From GWB1-37-8 sp964603935 (lineage in GTDB: Bacteria; Patescibacteriota; Microgenomatia; Levybacterales; UBA12049): 44,318 nt of DNA. Each line of letters starts with the position of its first letter. Positions within the stretch are counted from its first letter, which is position 1. The position numbers and the translations under genes were made by a program. Shown piece after piece: positions 36,410-44,062 of the stretch. The notes under the pieces were generated by a model that was not told the DNA's origin, did no database searches, and saw only the letters and a list, made by a program, of their open reading frames with translations. The stretch covers positions 1 to 44,318 of the forward strand of contig CAZRWL010000009.1 of the NCBI GenBank assembly GCA_964603935.1. Reading direction: 5' to 3'.

Positions 36410-38782
36410 TTATTTTTTAGCAAAATCGATAAGGATATTTTCGTCCCCTGTAATTTTCTTCGAATAAAACAATTTTCCATTCTCCTTCCTTATCCCCTCG
36501 GATACATCAACAACATTCAAACTGTTGGGATAGCTAAGAGAAAAAGAATAAGGCATGCTGTCAATGCCAGGCTGTTTGAATAATTTAAGATTATAAGAAA
36601 AAATATTTCCATCTAACGGAGCCTTTCTTGCAAGATTATATTTTACTTTTACCTTGACTATTTGCCCTGCAGGAACATTAACCATAAAGCCGTAGATTGT
36701 TTTATCTTCCTCACTTGTTTTCTCTACTTCCAAACCAACAGGCGGTTTGAAATTTTTTGCTTCATAAATCAATGGGTCCGTAATGGCATTAATTATCGAT
36801 TGAGAAATATCATTAACTGATATTTCCGATATTGCCGTATTAAAAGGCAGGATAAGTCTTAAATAGTTTCTGTAAGCGCCTCCGGACAATGCAGTGCCGG
36901 CGTTTTTATACTTAATTGTTGTCTCTGAAAACACACCGCCATCATCCCCTATCATTGTCTCCTGGAAAATATCCCTGTAAATAAAATTATTGATTTTGTT
37001 AGCTCCTAAATTTGCTTCATTAATTCCTAAAAAGTCGTTTATCGATTCCCCGCTTTCTTCTACCTTATTCCAAAGAAACGAAGACCAGCCATTAGCATCC
37101 AGAACCTTTTGTAAATCGCTGTTGAATGCAACCATCAAGTGTTTTTGCGTCAACGAATCTGTAATTCTTTCGGCTATTTCAAAATAAGAGGCACTGCTTC
37201 TGTTTGCCTGCTCGAATAAGCTTGAAATGTTTTTGACAAAAGAGGTGTCTATGGCAATAACCCCTGAAACTTTTTCTCCTGTTTCAGCATACAGAAAATT
37301 TGCGGAAGAAGATGCAGACTTGACAATATCTATATCAAAATTACTGTTCTTCATGCGCCAATGCTTCTCCAAAAGGTACCTTCTTATTGCAAAGGGAGGC
37401 TCTACATGGCCCCTTAATTGCTTATCCACATTATCTGTGTCGTGGACGGCAAAATCCGTAATTTTTCCTTCTTTTAATTTCAAAATTCCGTAAGATTCGA
37501 TAGCCCCTCCTTCGGGACGAAGCTCCATGCTGTTTTGAAAAAGCACCAAATATTTTCTCTCCCCTTCTATTCCTAAAATTTCAGGCATAATACTTTCCAT
37601 ACTTGAAAAAAACCTAATTAAAGAACTTATTTTTTCAAGTTTTTCTTTAAACGGCTTTGGAATTTGATTTTCCGCTCTCATTTTTTCAAAAAGCAGAATT
37701 GCGTGTTTTAACTCATTTTGTCCCTTCATAATATCTTTTTTTGCGAAATAGTTTCCCGCATTAAACGCCAAGGTTAACCCCTCGGATGTTTTGTATCCCG
37801 CATCTATGTCCTTCAAAAGATTTTTCAGTTTGTTTTCCTGACCAATAATTTTTACCTGGGCGCTAAGAATGTTTGAAGCTTTTTTCCCAACATAAAAAAA
37901 CGTCTTGGAGAGACGAACGGACTGTTTTGTTTTTCCGTAATAAAGCGTACTTAACCCAAGAAATGAGAAAAATAAAGTAAAGATAAGGGGAGACATCGCT
38001 AAGAAAATTAATGTCCAAACAATAAAGAGCGGGATGTGTTTTGGCCTTTCCGTTTTCTTTTTTTCACCCAAAACATCCCTGTTTTTTGCTATTTTTTTAA
38101 TGTCAATTTTTCTAATTTTTTGAGCCAAAGGATGCTTGTCATCTAATAAATATTCTCCGTGAGCGGGAATGGAAATAATTTCCGGTCTTAAATCTTTTTT
38201 TGAAAAATCCAATTTCACTTCGGGATTAGCCCTTTGAATCATGTGAGCCAGAGAAAGTTCTGTTACGCGGTGTCTTGGAAAAACATAGAATAAAGAATGC
38301 AATTTATGAAAACCAAAGATAATGTCTATCAGCCCGTTAACCACATCGTCTGCGAAAATAGGATAGATGCTTCTTAATCCATTTCCCTGGATTTGCACTC
38401 TGTTATTTTCTTGAGCTTGACGCATAAACTTATTGTTCTCAAAAATATTTCCATACAGAACTACTTTTCCGCCGGAATATAACCTTAGAATTTTGTTAGA
38501 CCAATATTCGCTTTTAGCAGAAAGCTCTTGGGCAAAAATAAATTCCGCATTAACATCTTTAACCTTTTTTATTACTGAGGGCAAAAAATCTAAATCCAAA
38601 CTTAATCCTTCATCGTCAATTACCACTATATGCGAATATTTATCATCGGAAATTGTCGGAAACTTCCCGGAAAAAGAATCAGACCCAACAAAAATAACTG
38701 CAAATTCTCTGGATAGTTTAGCCGCAAGAAGATTGCCTATAAACCCTATTTTATCAATTATGAGAATTGGGGCAGTTTTCAT
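36410..38782 (-). CDS. Epimerase-like Rossmann domain fused to membrane-anchored DUF4012
   Basis: A 790-residue protein in three parts. Residues 1-225 resemble an extended SDR/nucleotide-sugar epimerase (ILIIDKIGFIGNLLAAKLS, VVLYGNIFENNKFMRQAQ, GLRSIYPIFADDVVNGLID), but the glycine motif is changed to DKIGFIGN and the YxxxK catalytic pair is not evident. A hydrophobic hairpin lies around 252-290. Residues about 410-790 are DUF4012, with RKYLVLFQNSMELRPEGGAIESYG (trimmed) and a beta-rich end. DUF4012 is typical of cell-surface proteins in CPR and Actinobacteria; its function is not known to me. The gene is followed by a winged-helix regulator gene. Confidence 0.8.
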   Translation of the reverse strand: MKTAPILIIDKIGFIGNLLAAKLSREFAVIFVGSDSFSGKFPTISDDKYSHIVVIDDEGLSLDLDFLPSVIKKVKDVNAEFIFAQELSAKSEYWSNKILRLYSGGKVVLYGNIFENNKFMRQAQENNRVQIQGNGLRSIYPIFADDVVNGLIDIIFGFHKLHSLFYVFPRHRVTELSLAHMIQRANPEVKLDFSKKDLRPEIISIPAHGEYLLDDKHPLAQKIRKIDIKKIAKNRDVLGEKKKTERPKHIPLFIVWTLIFLAMSPLIFTLFFSFLGLSTLYYGKTKQSVRLSKTFFYVGKKASNILSAQVKIIGQENKLKNLLKDIDAGYKTSEGLTLAFNAGNYFAKKDIMKGQNELKHAILLFEKMRAENQIPKPFKEKLEKISSLIRFFSSMESIMPEILGIEGERKYLVLFQNSMELRPEGGAIESYGILKLKEGKITDFAVHDTDNVDKQLRGHVEPPFAIRRYLLEKHWRMKNSNFDIDIVKSASSSANFLYAETGEKVSGVIAIDTSFVKNISSLFEQANRSSASYFEIAERITDSLTQKHLMVAFNSDLQKVLDANGWSSFLWNKVEESGESINDFLGINEANLGANKINNFIYRDIFQETMIGDDGGVFSETTIKYKNAGTALSGGAYRNYLRLILPFNTAISEISVNDISQSIINAITDPLIYEAKNFKPPVGLEVEKTSEEDKTIYGFMVNVPAGQIVKVKVKYNLARKAPLDGNIFSYNLKLFKQPGIDSMPYSFSLSYPNSLNVVDVSEGIRKENGKLFYSKKITGDENILIDFAKK

Positions 38783-38784
38783 AC

Positions 38785-39207
38785 TTATGCTTTATCCAAC
38801 GCTTCGTTTACGAATGCGTCTGCTTTTGCATTTTGTTCCCGCGGAATATGCCTATAATATATAGGCATATTTATCTGCGCTTCCCTGTTGCGAACGTCAA
38901 AAAGTAAATTTCGAAGATCCGCATTCTTAACTTTGAAAAGTCCTATTATCTGCGAGCAAACCAATTTCGAATCAAGGAAAAAATTAATTTTTGTATTTTT
39001 GAAAAAGTTTTTTTTATTTTCTATAATCCAATCAAGCGCTTTTATTACAGCCATATATTCCGCAGCATTATTTGTTGCAAATCCGATTTGCTGCCCAAAA
39101 CCCGCAATCATTTTCTTGCCTTCATCTTCGACGTAAACCCCGATTGCGCCAGGACCGGGATTTCCCCTTGCCCCTCCATCTGTAAAAACACTAATAATGT
39201 TTACCAT
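38785..39207 (-). CDS. rnhA: Ribonuclease HI-like protein
   Basis: A 140-residue RNase H fold that degrades RNA in RNA-DNA hybrids. Acidic site residues are seen in VFTDGGARGNPGPGAIGVYV (Asp), TNNAAEYMAVIKALDW (Glu), INFFLDSKLVCSQI (Asp), and the C-terminal HIPREQNAKADAFVNEAL (Asp). It is the short type without a basic extension. I chose ATG 39205-39207, 7 nt after TATTAT; the longer frame to 39243 would run through the promoter. It lies 2 nt before the DUF4012 gene. Confidence 0.92.
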   Translation of the reverse strand: MVNIISVFTDGGARGNPGPGAIGVYVEDEGKKMIAGFGQQIGFATNNAAEYMAVIKALDWIIENKKNFFKNTKINFFLDSKLVCSQIIGLFKVKNADLRNLLFDVRNREAQINMPIYYRHIPREQNAKADAFVNEALDKA

Positions 39208-39214
39208 CGTTAAA

Positions 39215-39243
39215 ATAATATCATGAAATAGCTTAATTACCAA
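39215..39243 (-). promoter_or_regulatory. Promoter of rnhA and the DUF4012 operon
   Basis: On the minus strand TTGGTA (39238-39243), 17-nt spacer and TATTAT (39215-39220) in a TGATATTAT context; the ATG follows after 7 nt. Confidence 0.65.
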
Positions 39244-39341
39244 TAAGATTGTCTGAGCATGCTATTCGCAAAAAGTTTTTTGAAGGTATAAACCCGTGAA
39301 AACTGACTGAGGGTAAAATTGGAGCAGGGGATTGAGAAAGC

Positions 39342-39806
39342 TTATTTCTTAGGCCTGACAACAAGGACGCGGTCCCGTCCTTCACCTTGAGATTCCGAAA
39401 CAACCTCCTTGTCTTTTTCCAGCAACAAGTGCACTATTCTTCTTTCCCAAGATTTAAGTTCCGGAATTATCATTTCTTTGCCTTCGGACAAAACCCTTTC
39501 CTTTGTTTCCAGCGCCAAAGTCTTTAGCCATTCTGTTCTATTTTTCTTATAATCTCCAACGTCGATTGAGACCCTGACAAAGCGGCCCAAATTTCTGGCA
39601 ACACACAAAGACAAAACAAGCTGCAATCCTTCAAGAGTATCCCCATGATAACCTATCACAACGCCTGTGTCTTTTGTGTTCAAAATTATTTCTACGGCTT
39701 CTTCCGCGTCTTTTGACCCTAGTATTTCAAAGTCCCCATCAACGTCCAAAAGTTTTAATAATTTTTCTGTTATTTTTTGTATAATTTTTATTTCTTTTTT
39801 ATCCAT
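39342..39806 (-). CDS. jag: Jag/KhpB-like KH-R3H RNA-binding protein
   Basis: A 154-residue protein. The KH-like domain has DTGVVIGYHGDTLEGLQLVLSL (GxxG variant GYHG), and the R3H domain has SWERRIVHLLLEKDKEVVSESQGEGRDR (trimmed). The N-terminal Jag domain of Firmicute homologues is absent. It binds RNA and in Firmicutes influences division and elongation. It overlaps yidC by 19 nt at the end of the rpmH-rnpA-yidD-yidC-jag cluster. Confidence 0.92.
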   Translation of the reverse strand: MDKKEIKIIQKITEKLLKLLDVDGDFEILGSKDAEEAVEIILNTKDTGVVIGYHGDTLEGLQLVLSLCVARNLGRFVRVSIDVGDYKKNRTEWLKTLALETKERVLSEGKEMIIPELKSWERRIVHLLLEKDKEVVSESQGEGRDRVLVVRPKK

Positions 39807-40621
39807 GCGTTTAGGCCTCCCAACCCCGTAACCTTATACTGCTGTATAATACCAAAAATCGTGAATGTATTCCAATACAGAGCAAGTCCGACAGGAAATT
39901 GCCATGAGAAAAATCCAATCATAAGAGGCATAAGATATAACATTTGACTTTGCATGGCGCTTGCCATATCTCCTTTAATCTCTTTTTCCTTTCCTTCTTT
40001 TGGGGAATCTGACGGATACTTCTTTACAGGGGATGGAACCATCATTTTAGATTGCACAAACTGCAAGCCCGCTGTAATAACTGGGATTAAAAGCAGTACC
40101 CATCCATATTGGCCAAAATCTGAAGGTTTGCGTGAAAGGTCAACTCCCAAAAACTGCGGACTTGGCATTTTTTGTAAGTCAGGCATAAAAGAATAAGTAA
40201 GCTCATTGATGCGGCTTAATCCGGATTTAAAATCAAAAAAAGCAAATATTACCTGGTACAATGCTATAAATACAGGCATTTGAATCAAAGCAGGCAGGCA
40301 TCCTGCAGCAGGATTTATCCCATGCTCTTTATAAAGAGCCATTTGCGCCTGCGACATCTTTTGATTGTCTCCCTTATGTTTTTCTTTAAGCTTATCCAAA
40401 TGAGGCTTAAGATCTGCCATTTTTTTGGTAGAGCGCAGCTGCGCAGACATAAAAGGCCAGATTAAAAGTTTTATAACAATTGTTAAGGCTATAATCGAAA
40501 GTCCCAAAGATCCCGGAATCCCAATTGAGCTAAATACATGGATGAAAAAAACCATTACATTAATAATGGGAGCAATAAAAAAAACGTCAAATGCCGTACC
40601 GATTGTGGAAAAAAAATTCAT
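39788..40621 (-). CDS. yidC: Membrane protein insertase YidC/Oxa1
   Basis: A 277-residue insertase of the short Gram-positive-like type. The first membrane helix (about residues 12-42) is followed by LLIWPFMSAQLRSTKKMADLKPHLDKL, the coiled-coil loop and LYKEHGINPAAGCLPALIQMPVFIALYQ. The last helices (MLYLMPLMIGFFSWQFPVGLALYW) end before a basic tail. The conserved Arg of the hydrophilic groove is the R in SAQLRST. It inserts membrane proteins with or without Sec. It overlaps yidD by an ATGA. Confidence 0.95.
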   Translation of the reverse strand: MNFFSTIGTAFDVFFIAPIINVMVFFIHVFSSIGIPGSLGLSIIALTIVIKLLIWPFMSAQLRSTKKMADLKPHLDKLKEKHKGDNQKMSQAQMALYKEHGINPAAGCLPALIQMPVFIALYQVIFAFFDFKSGLSRINELTYSFMPDLQKMPSPQFLGVDLSRKPSDFGQYGWVLLLIPVITAGLQFVQSKMMVPSPVKKYPSDSPKEGKEKEIKGDMASAMQSQMLYLMPLMIGFFSWQFPVGLALYWNTFTIFGIIQQYKVTGLGGLNAWIKKK

Positions 40622-40809
40622 TTACAAACTCCTATTCTTTTTACCCCCAACAAAATTCCAAAAAACCCATGTTGTTTTACCATCTGCTTTGTGTATTCAG
40701 AGCAAGTAGGGGAGAACTTGCACATCCTATTAATCCCCATAACATTTTTCATAATTACAGATAAAAAAACCTGGTAAAAATTTATAACTAAAATCAAAAC
40801 TTCCCTCAT
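40618..40809 (-). CDS. yidD: Membrane protein insertion efficiency factor YidD
   Basis: A 63-residue protein with LVINFYQVFLSVIMK and the family cysteine motif CKFSPTCSEYTKQMV, followed by HGFFGILLGVKRIGVCK. The usual C-terminal histidine/proline tail is shortened. It probably assists YidC. It lies between rnpA and yidC with an ATGA overlap to yidC. Confidence 0.9.
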   Translation of the reverse strand: MREVLILVINFYQVFLSVIMKNVMGINRMCKFSPTCSEYTKQMVKQHGFFGILLGVKRIGVCK

Positions 40810-40818
40810 CTTAATCCT

Positions 40819-41163
40819 TCAGCTCTCATTTCCCGCTCTCATAATCCCCGCTTTCTCCATAGCGCTTTCTACAATCTTCTGGTTTTCCTCTTTGGTTTTG
40901 CTTAAAACTCCTGATCTTGTAATGAAAAGTATATCATGTCCGCTAATCATATTCTTGCTTAAGCTCACAAGAACATTCCTGAACATTCTTTTAATTTTGT
41001 TTCTGCCAACAGCCCTTTTGTCAACTTTTTTTGAAACAATAATCCCAAATCTATTTAGACTTAGCCCATTTTCCCTCAATTTCAAGACGAACTGGGATGT
41101 TGAAAAACTGTAGGAATTATCAAACCTTACTCCTGCCGCAAGACGGCTTCCTCTTTTAAACAT
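40819..41163 (-). CDS. rnpA: Ribonuclease P protein component
   Basis: A 114-residue basic protein that pairs with RNase P RNA to mature tRNA 5' ends. It shows the N-terminal FKRGSRLAAGVRFD, the strand FGIIVSKKVDKRAVGRNKIKRMFR with the RNxxKRxxR signature, and GHDILFITRSGV. It lies 15 nt after rpmH. Confidence 0.93.
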   Translation of the reverse strand: MFKRGSRLAAGVRFDNSYSFSTSQFVLKLRENGLSLNRFGIIVSKKVDKRAVGRNKIKRMFRNVLVSLSKNMISGHDILFITRSGVLSKTKEENQKIVESAMEKAGIMRAGNES

Positions 41164-41178
41164 TTTGTCAAATTGCTT

Positions 41179-41313
41179 TTAGATAGACAGCTTCGACCGT
41201 CTCTTCAATCTTCTTCTTCTTACAACACTTTGCCCTTCATGAGATGCCATTCTTGTCAGAAAACCGTGCTTTCTTTTTCTCTTAACTTTTTTCAGTGTTA
41301 CAAATTTCTCCAT
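41179..41313 (-). CDS. rpmH: Ribosomal protein bL34
   Basis: A 44-residue protein: VTLKKVKRKRKHGFLTRMAS, then a basic end with RRRRLKRRSKLS. It is first in the rpmH-rnpA-yidD-yidC-jag cluster, next to dnaA as in many bacteria. The extended -10 TGCTATACT (-10 at 41321-41326) ends 7 nt before the ATG, so the mRNA is predicted leaderless. Confidence 0.95.
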   Translation of the reverse strand: MEKFVTLKKVKRKRKHGFLTRMASHEGQSVVRRRRLKRRSKLSI

Positions 41314-41320
41314 AATCAAC

Positions 41321-41326
41321 AGTATA
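41321..41326 (-). promoter_or_regulatory. Extended -10 box of the rpmH operon
   Basis: TATACT on the minus strand in the context TGCTATACT, 7 nt before the rpmH ATG. Confidence 0.55.
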
Positions 41327-41410
41327 GCAAAAATACCGCAGGATTAAAAGCCGCAAAAAAAACATTTGCAGAAAATCAAACCTGCTATGGTTTGGTCTAG
41401 TTTATGCTTC

Positions 41411-41439
41411 TTGACAAAAAGTTATCCACATGGTTAAAC
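41411..41439 (+). promoter_or_regulatory. dnaA promoter with an internal DnaA box
   Basis: TTGACA (41411-41416), 17-nt spacer and TTAAAC (41434-41439). The spacer contains a perfect DnaA box TTATCCACA (41422-41430), so DnaA bound here would block its own promoter. Confidence 0.65.
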
Positions 41440-41452
41440 TTCTTGTTACGCA

Positions 41453-42802
41453 ATGGACGACGAAAACAACATCCTGTGGAAAAAAATTTTAGGAGAAATA
41501 GAAATAGAGGTTTCGCGAGGCAATTTCGTAGCGCTGTTTAAGCCCACCGCGCTCCTATCTCTAGACAAGGGGGTGGCTTCGGTTGCCGCCCCCTCAACCA
41601 TAGTTATTAACCTTTTACAAAAACGCTTTTACTCAATCATTAAGAAAGCTGTTGACAAACACGCTAATGCCGACACCAAAATAGTGTTTGTTCCCAAAAT
41701 AACCAGCAAGAGCCCAAGAGGGAATGAGATTGCAACGCCTCTTTTTGCGCAAATCGAAGAAAAGAAGATATCTGCAATCGGACACCTTCCGAGAGTAAGA
41801 GCAGACTACACATTTCAAACCCTTGCAGTATCATCAACCAATCAGCTGGCTTATGTTTCCGCGACAACTGTTACGAAAAAGCTGGGAACCGCGTATAATC
41901 CTCTGTTTATTTACGGACCCGTGGGTGTTGGAAAAACTCACCTTATGCAAGCTATTGCAAATGAGGTTTACAAAAACGACCCGGGCAAAAAAATTATTTA
42001 CACAACAAGCGAAGAATTTACCAATGAGGTTGTTGAGGCGATAAGGAGTAACGACACGGCAAGAATGAAAAGAAAGTTCAGAAATGTCAATTTATTAATT
42101 ATTGATGATGTGCAGTTTTTCGCAGGAAAAGAAATGGTTCAGGAAGAACTTTTCCACACCTTCAACATACTCGTAGACGAGGGAGCTCAAATTGTTTTGT
42201 CTTCGGACAGGCCTCCGTCCGAAATAAAAAGACTGGAAAAAAGATTATCGTCTCGCTTTGCCGGAGGACTGACTGTTGACATAGAAGCCGCAGATCTCGA
42301 ATTAAGAGCCGCAATTCTCCTTATTAAAGCAAAAAAAAACGATATCGATCTTCCCATAGAGGCTGCAAAAAAAATCGCGGAAAAAGCTCACGACTCAAGA
42401 GAACTTGAAGGACTTCTTCTCAAAGTCATTACTGTCGCGGCTTCAAAAAAAACAAGCATTACGCCTGATCTCGTAGAGAACACCTTTGGCCATCAAACCA
42501 TAGAGCCCAAGCTCTTTTTCCACCCGGACCAAATCATTAAAAACATCTGCTCCTATTACGACATCAAAGAAACCTTAATAAAAGGACAAAAAAGAAGCGC
42601 TTCAATAGTAAAAGCAAGACAAATTGCAATGTATGTTCTCAAAAGCGAACTATCCTTAAGCTACGCCGAAATAGGAAACATTCTGGGAGGAAGGGATCAC
42701 ACCACGATCATGCACGGTGTGGAAAAAATAGAAAGACTGCTTTTAAACAAGGTTTTTTTTGGGGAAGTAATGGGGATAAGATCTTTACTGAAAACAAGAT
42801 AA
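41453..42802 (+). CDS. dnaA: Chromosomal replication initiator DnaA
   Basis: A 449-residue initiator. Domain I spans about residues 1-80 and domain II is a short linker. The AAA+ domain III has Walker A FIYGPVGVGKTHLMQAI (about 153-169), Walker B LLIIDDVQFFAGKE (about 215-228), and the sensor/Arg region SSDRPPSEIKRLEKRLSSRF. Domain IV has the DnaA-box-reading signature GGRDHTTIMHGVEKI near 420. It melts oriC and loads the helicase. No Shine-Dalgarno is seen. dnaN follows across a 119-nt gap with origin features. Confidence 0.97.
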   Translation: MDDENNILWKKILGEIEIEVSRGNFVALFKPTALLSLDKGVASVAAPSTIVINLLQKRFYSIIKKAVDKHANADTKIVFVPKITSKSPRGNEIATPLFAQIEEKKISAIGHLPRVRADYTFQTLAVSSTNQLAYVSATTVTKKLGTAYNPLFIYGPVGVGKTHLMQAIANEVYKNDPGKKIIYTTSEEFTNEVVEAIRSNDTARMKRKFRNVNLLIIDDVQFFAGKEMVQEELFHTFNILVDEGAQIVLSSDRPPSEIKRLEKRLSSRFAGGLTVDIEAADLELRAAILLIKAKKNDIDLPIEAAKKIAEKAHDSRELEGLLLKVITVAASKKTSITPDLVENTFGHQTIEPKLFFHPDQIIKNICSYYDIKETLIKGQKRSASIVKARQIAMYVLKSELSLSYAEIGNILGGRDHTTIMHGVEKIERLLLNKVFFGEVMGIRSLLKTR

Positions 42803-42921
42803 CAACATATCCCCTTTCTTTTTCCACGTCTTTTCCACATTTTACCAGCCTCGGCCTCTTGCTTTTTTCCACTTTTCCATATACACTACTACAACTACAA
42901 ATTTATAAACTGTAAGAACAA
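42803..42921. other. Putative origin of replication (oriC) in the dnaA-dnaN gap
   Basis: Contains DnaA-box-like sites in one orientation: TTTTCCACA (42831-42839) and weaker TTTTTCCAC (42864-42872) and TTTTCCATA (42873-42881). These are followed by CTACTACAACTAC (42886-42898), which on the minus strand reads as TAG-type DnaA-trio repeats, and then an AT-rich stretch before dnaN. The rpmH cluster/dnaA/dnaN context is the usual oriC neighbourhood. Confidence 0.65.
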
Positions 42922-44061
42922 ATGAAGATTTCCTTGCTTTCCGAAAACTTTTTAAAAAAAATGCTTCTTGTGAATCACGCAATATCCACTAAAAGCCAGC
43001 TTCCGATATTGCTTAATTTTTTGATAAAAGCAAAAACCGGAAAACTTTCTATTAGCGCGACAGACTTGGAAATAGGGATAATCGCGGAAATTCCCGCAAA
43101 AATAGAAGAGGATGGGGAAGTGGCGGTGTCGGCAAAAACACTTACCGAACTGATGGGAACAATTCAGGAAGACAAGATTGGTTTGGAAACCACATCGGGA
43201 GGACTTCTGCTGACGGGTGGAGGGGTTAAGGCGATTTTTCAAACCGCTCCGGCGGAAGACTTTCCAGAGCTTTATGAAGAAAAAGGCAAGGAGACGATAA
43301 TACTAAAGAAAGAAGCGATAAGCAAAGATTTCTCAAGGGTTGTTTTTGCGGCAAGCATGGACCAGGAGAGACCCGCCCTTTCGGGAGTATTGATAAGGGA
43401 AGACGGGGATGGTTTCCTGTTGGCGGCTACAGACGGATACAGGCTGTCTCTAAAAAAACAAGCCTTACGCAACACAAAGAAAAATTCCTCACCCGCCGTT
43501 AAAGCAGAACCAATCTCTATAATTGTCCCATCTAGGATTATTAGGGAGATCGTTCAACTAGGGAAAGAGGATGCTGTTGGGGAAACAGCTCTTTGTGTTT
43601 CTAGGGAAAAAAATCAGATAGTTTTTTTGCAGGATGACACAACATTGGTTGGAAGACTTATTGAAGCAGAGTTTCCGAGTTTTGAAAAAATAATTCCTGC
43701 AGAATTTTCCACAAAAACTATCGTTGAAAAAATAGCTCTTCAAAAAGCAATTAAAGCTTGTTATGTTTTTGCGCGTCAGACAGCAGGAATAATTAAGTTT
43801 TCTGTTAAGAAAAACGCGCTTACTGTTTCAGCCAACGCTCCGTCTGTTGGCAGCAACACTGTTGAGATCGAAGCGAAAACAACAGGGGAGGAAAACGAAA
43901 TAGCGTTCAACGCTCGATATGTATTGGATTTCTTAGCGAACGTAACGGGCGAAGTTGTGTCTTTCGAAATGAATGGACCCCTTAATCCCGGCGTTTTCAA
44001 AGAGACGGACGACACCTCCTTCATGCATCTTGTAATGCCAATCAGAGTTCAGCAGGAATAG
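42922..44061 (+). CDS. dnaN: DNA polymerase III beta subunit (sliding clamp)
   Basis: A 379-residue clamp of three repeated domains (about 1-125, 126-255, 256-379). Recognisable parts are ILLNFLIKAKTGKLSISATDLEIGI (trimmed), RPALSGVLIREDGDGFLLAATDGYRLS, the peptide-pocket region, and the C-terminal HLVMPIRVQ. It encircles DNA and tethers polymerase and partners. It lies downstream of dnaA and converges with the VirB4-like gene with 1 nt between stops. Confidence 0.96.
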   Translation: MKISLLSENFLKKMLLVNHAISTKSQLPILLNFLIKAKTGKLSISATDLEIGIIAEIPAKIEEDGEVAVSAKTLTELMGTIQEDKIGLETTSGGLLLTGGGVKAIFQTAPAEDFPELYEEKGKETIILKKEAISKDFSRVVFAASMDQERPALSGVLIREDGDGFLLAATDGYRLSLKKQALRNTKKNSSPAVKAEPISIIVPSRIIREIVQLGKEDAVGETALCVSREKNQIVFLQDDTTLVGRLIEAEFPSFEKIIPAEFSTKTIVEKIALQKAIKACYVFARQTAGIIKFSVKKNALTVSANAPSVGSNTVEIEAKTTGEENEIAFNARYVLDFLANVTGEVVSFEMNGPLNPGVFKETDDTSFMHLVMPIRVQQE

Positions 44062-44062
44062 G

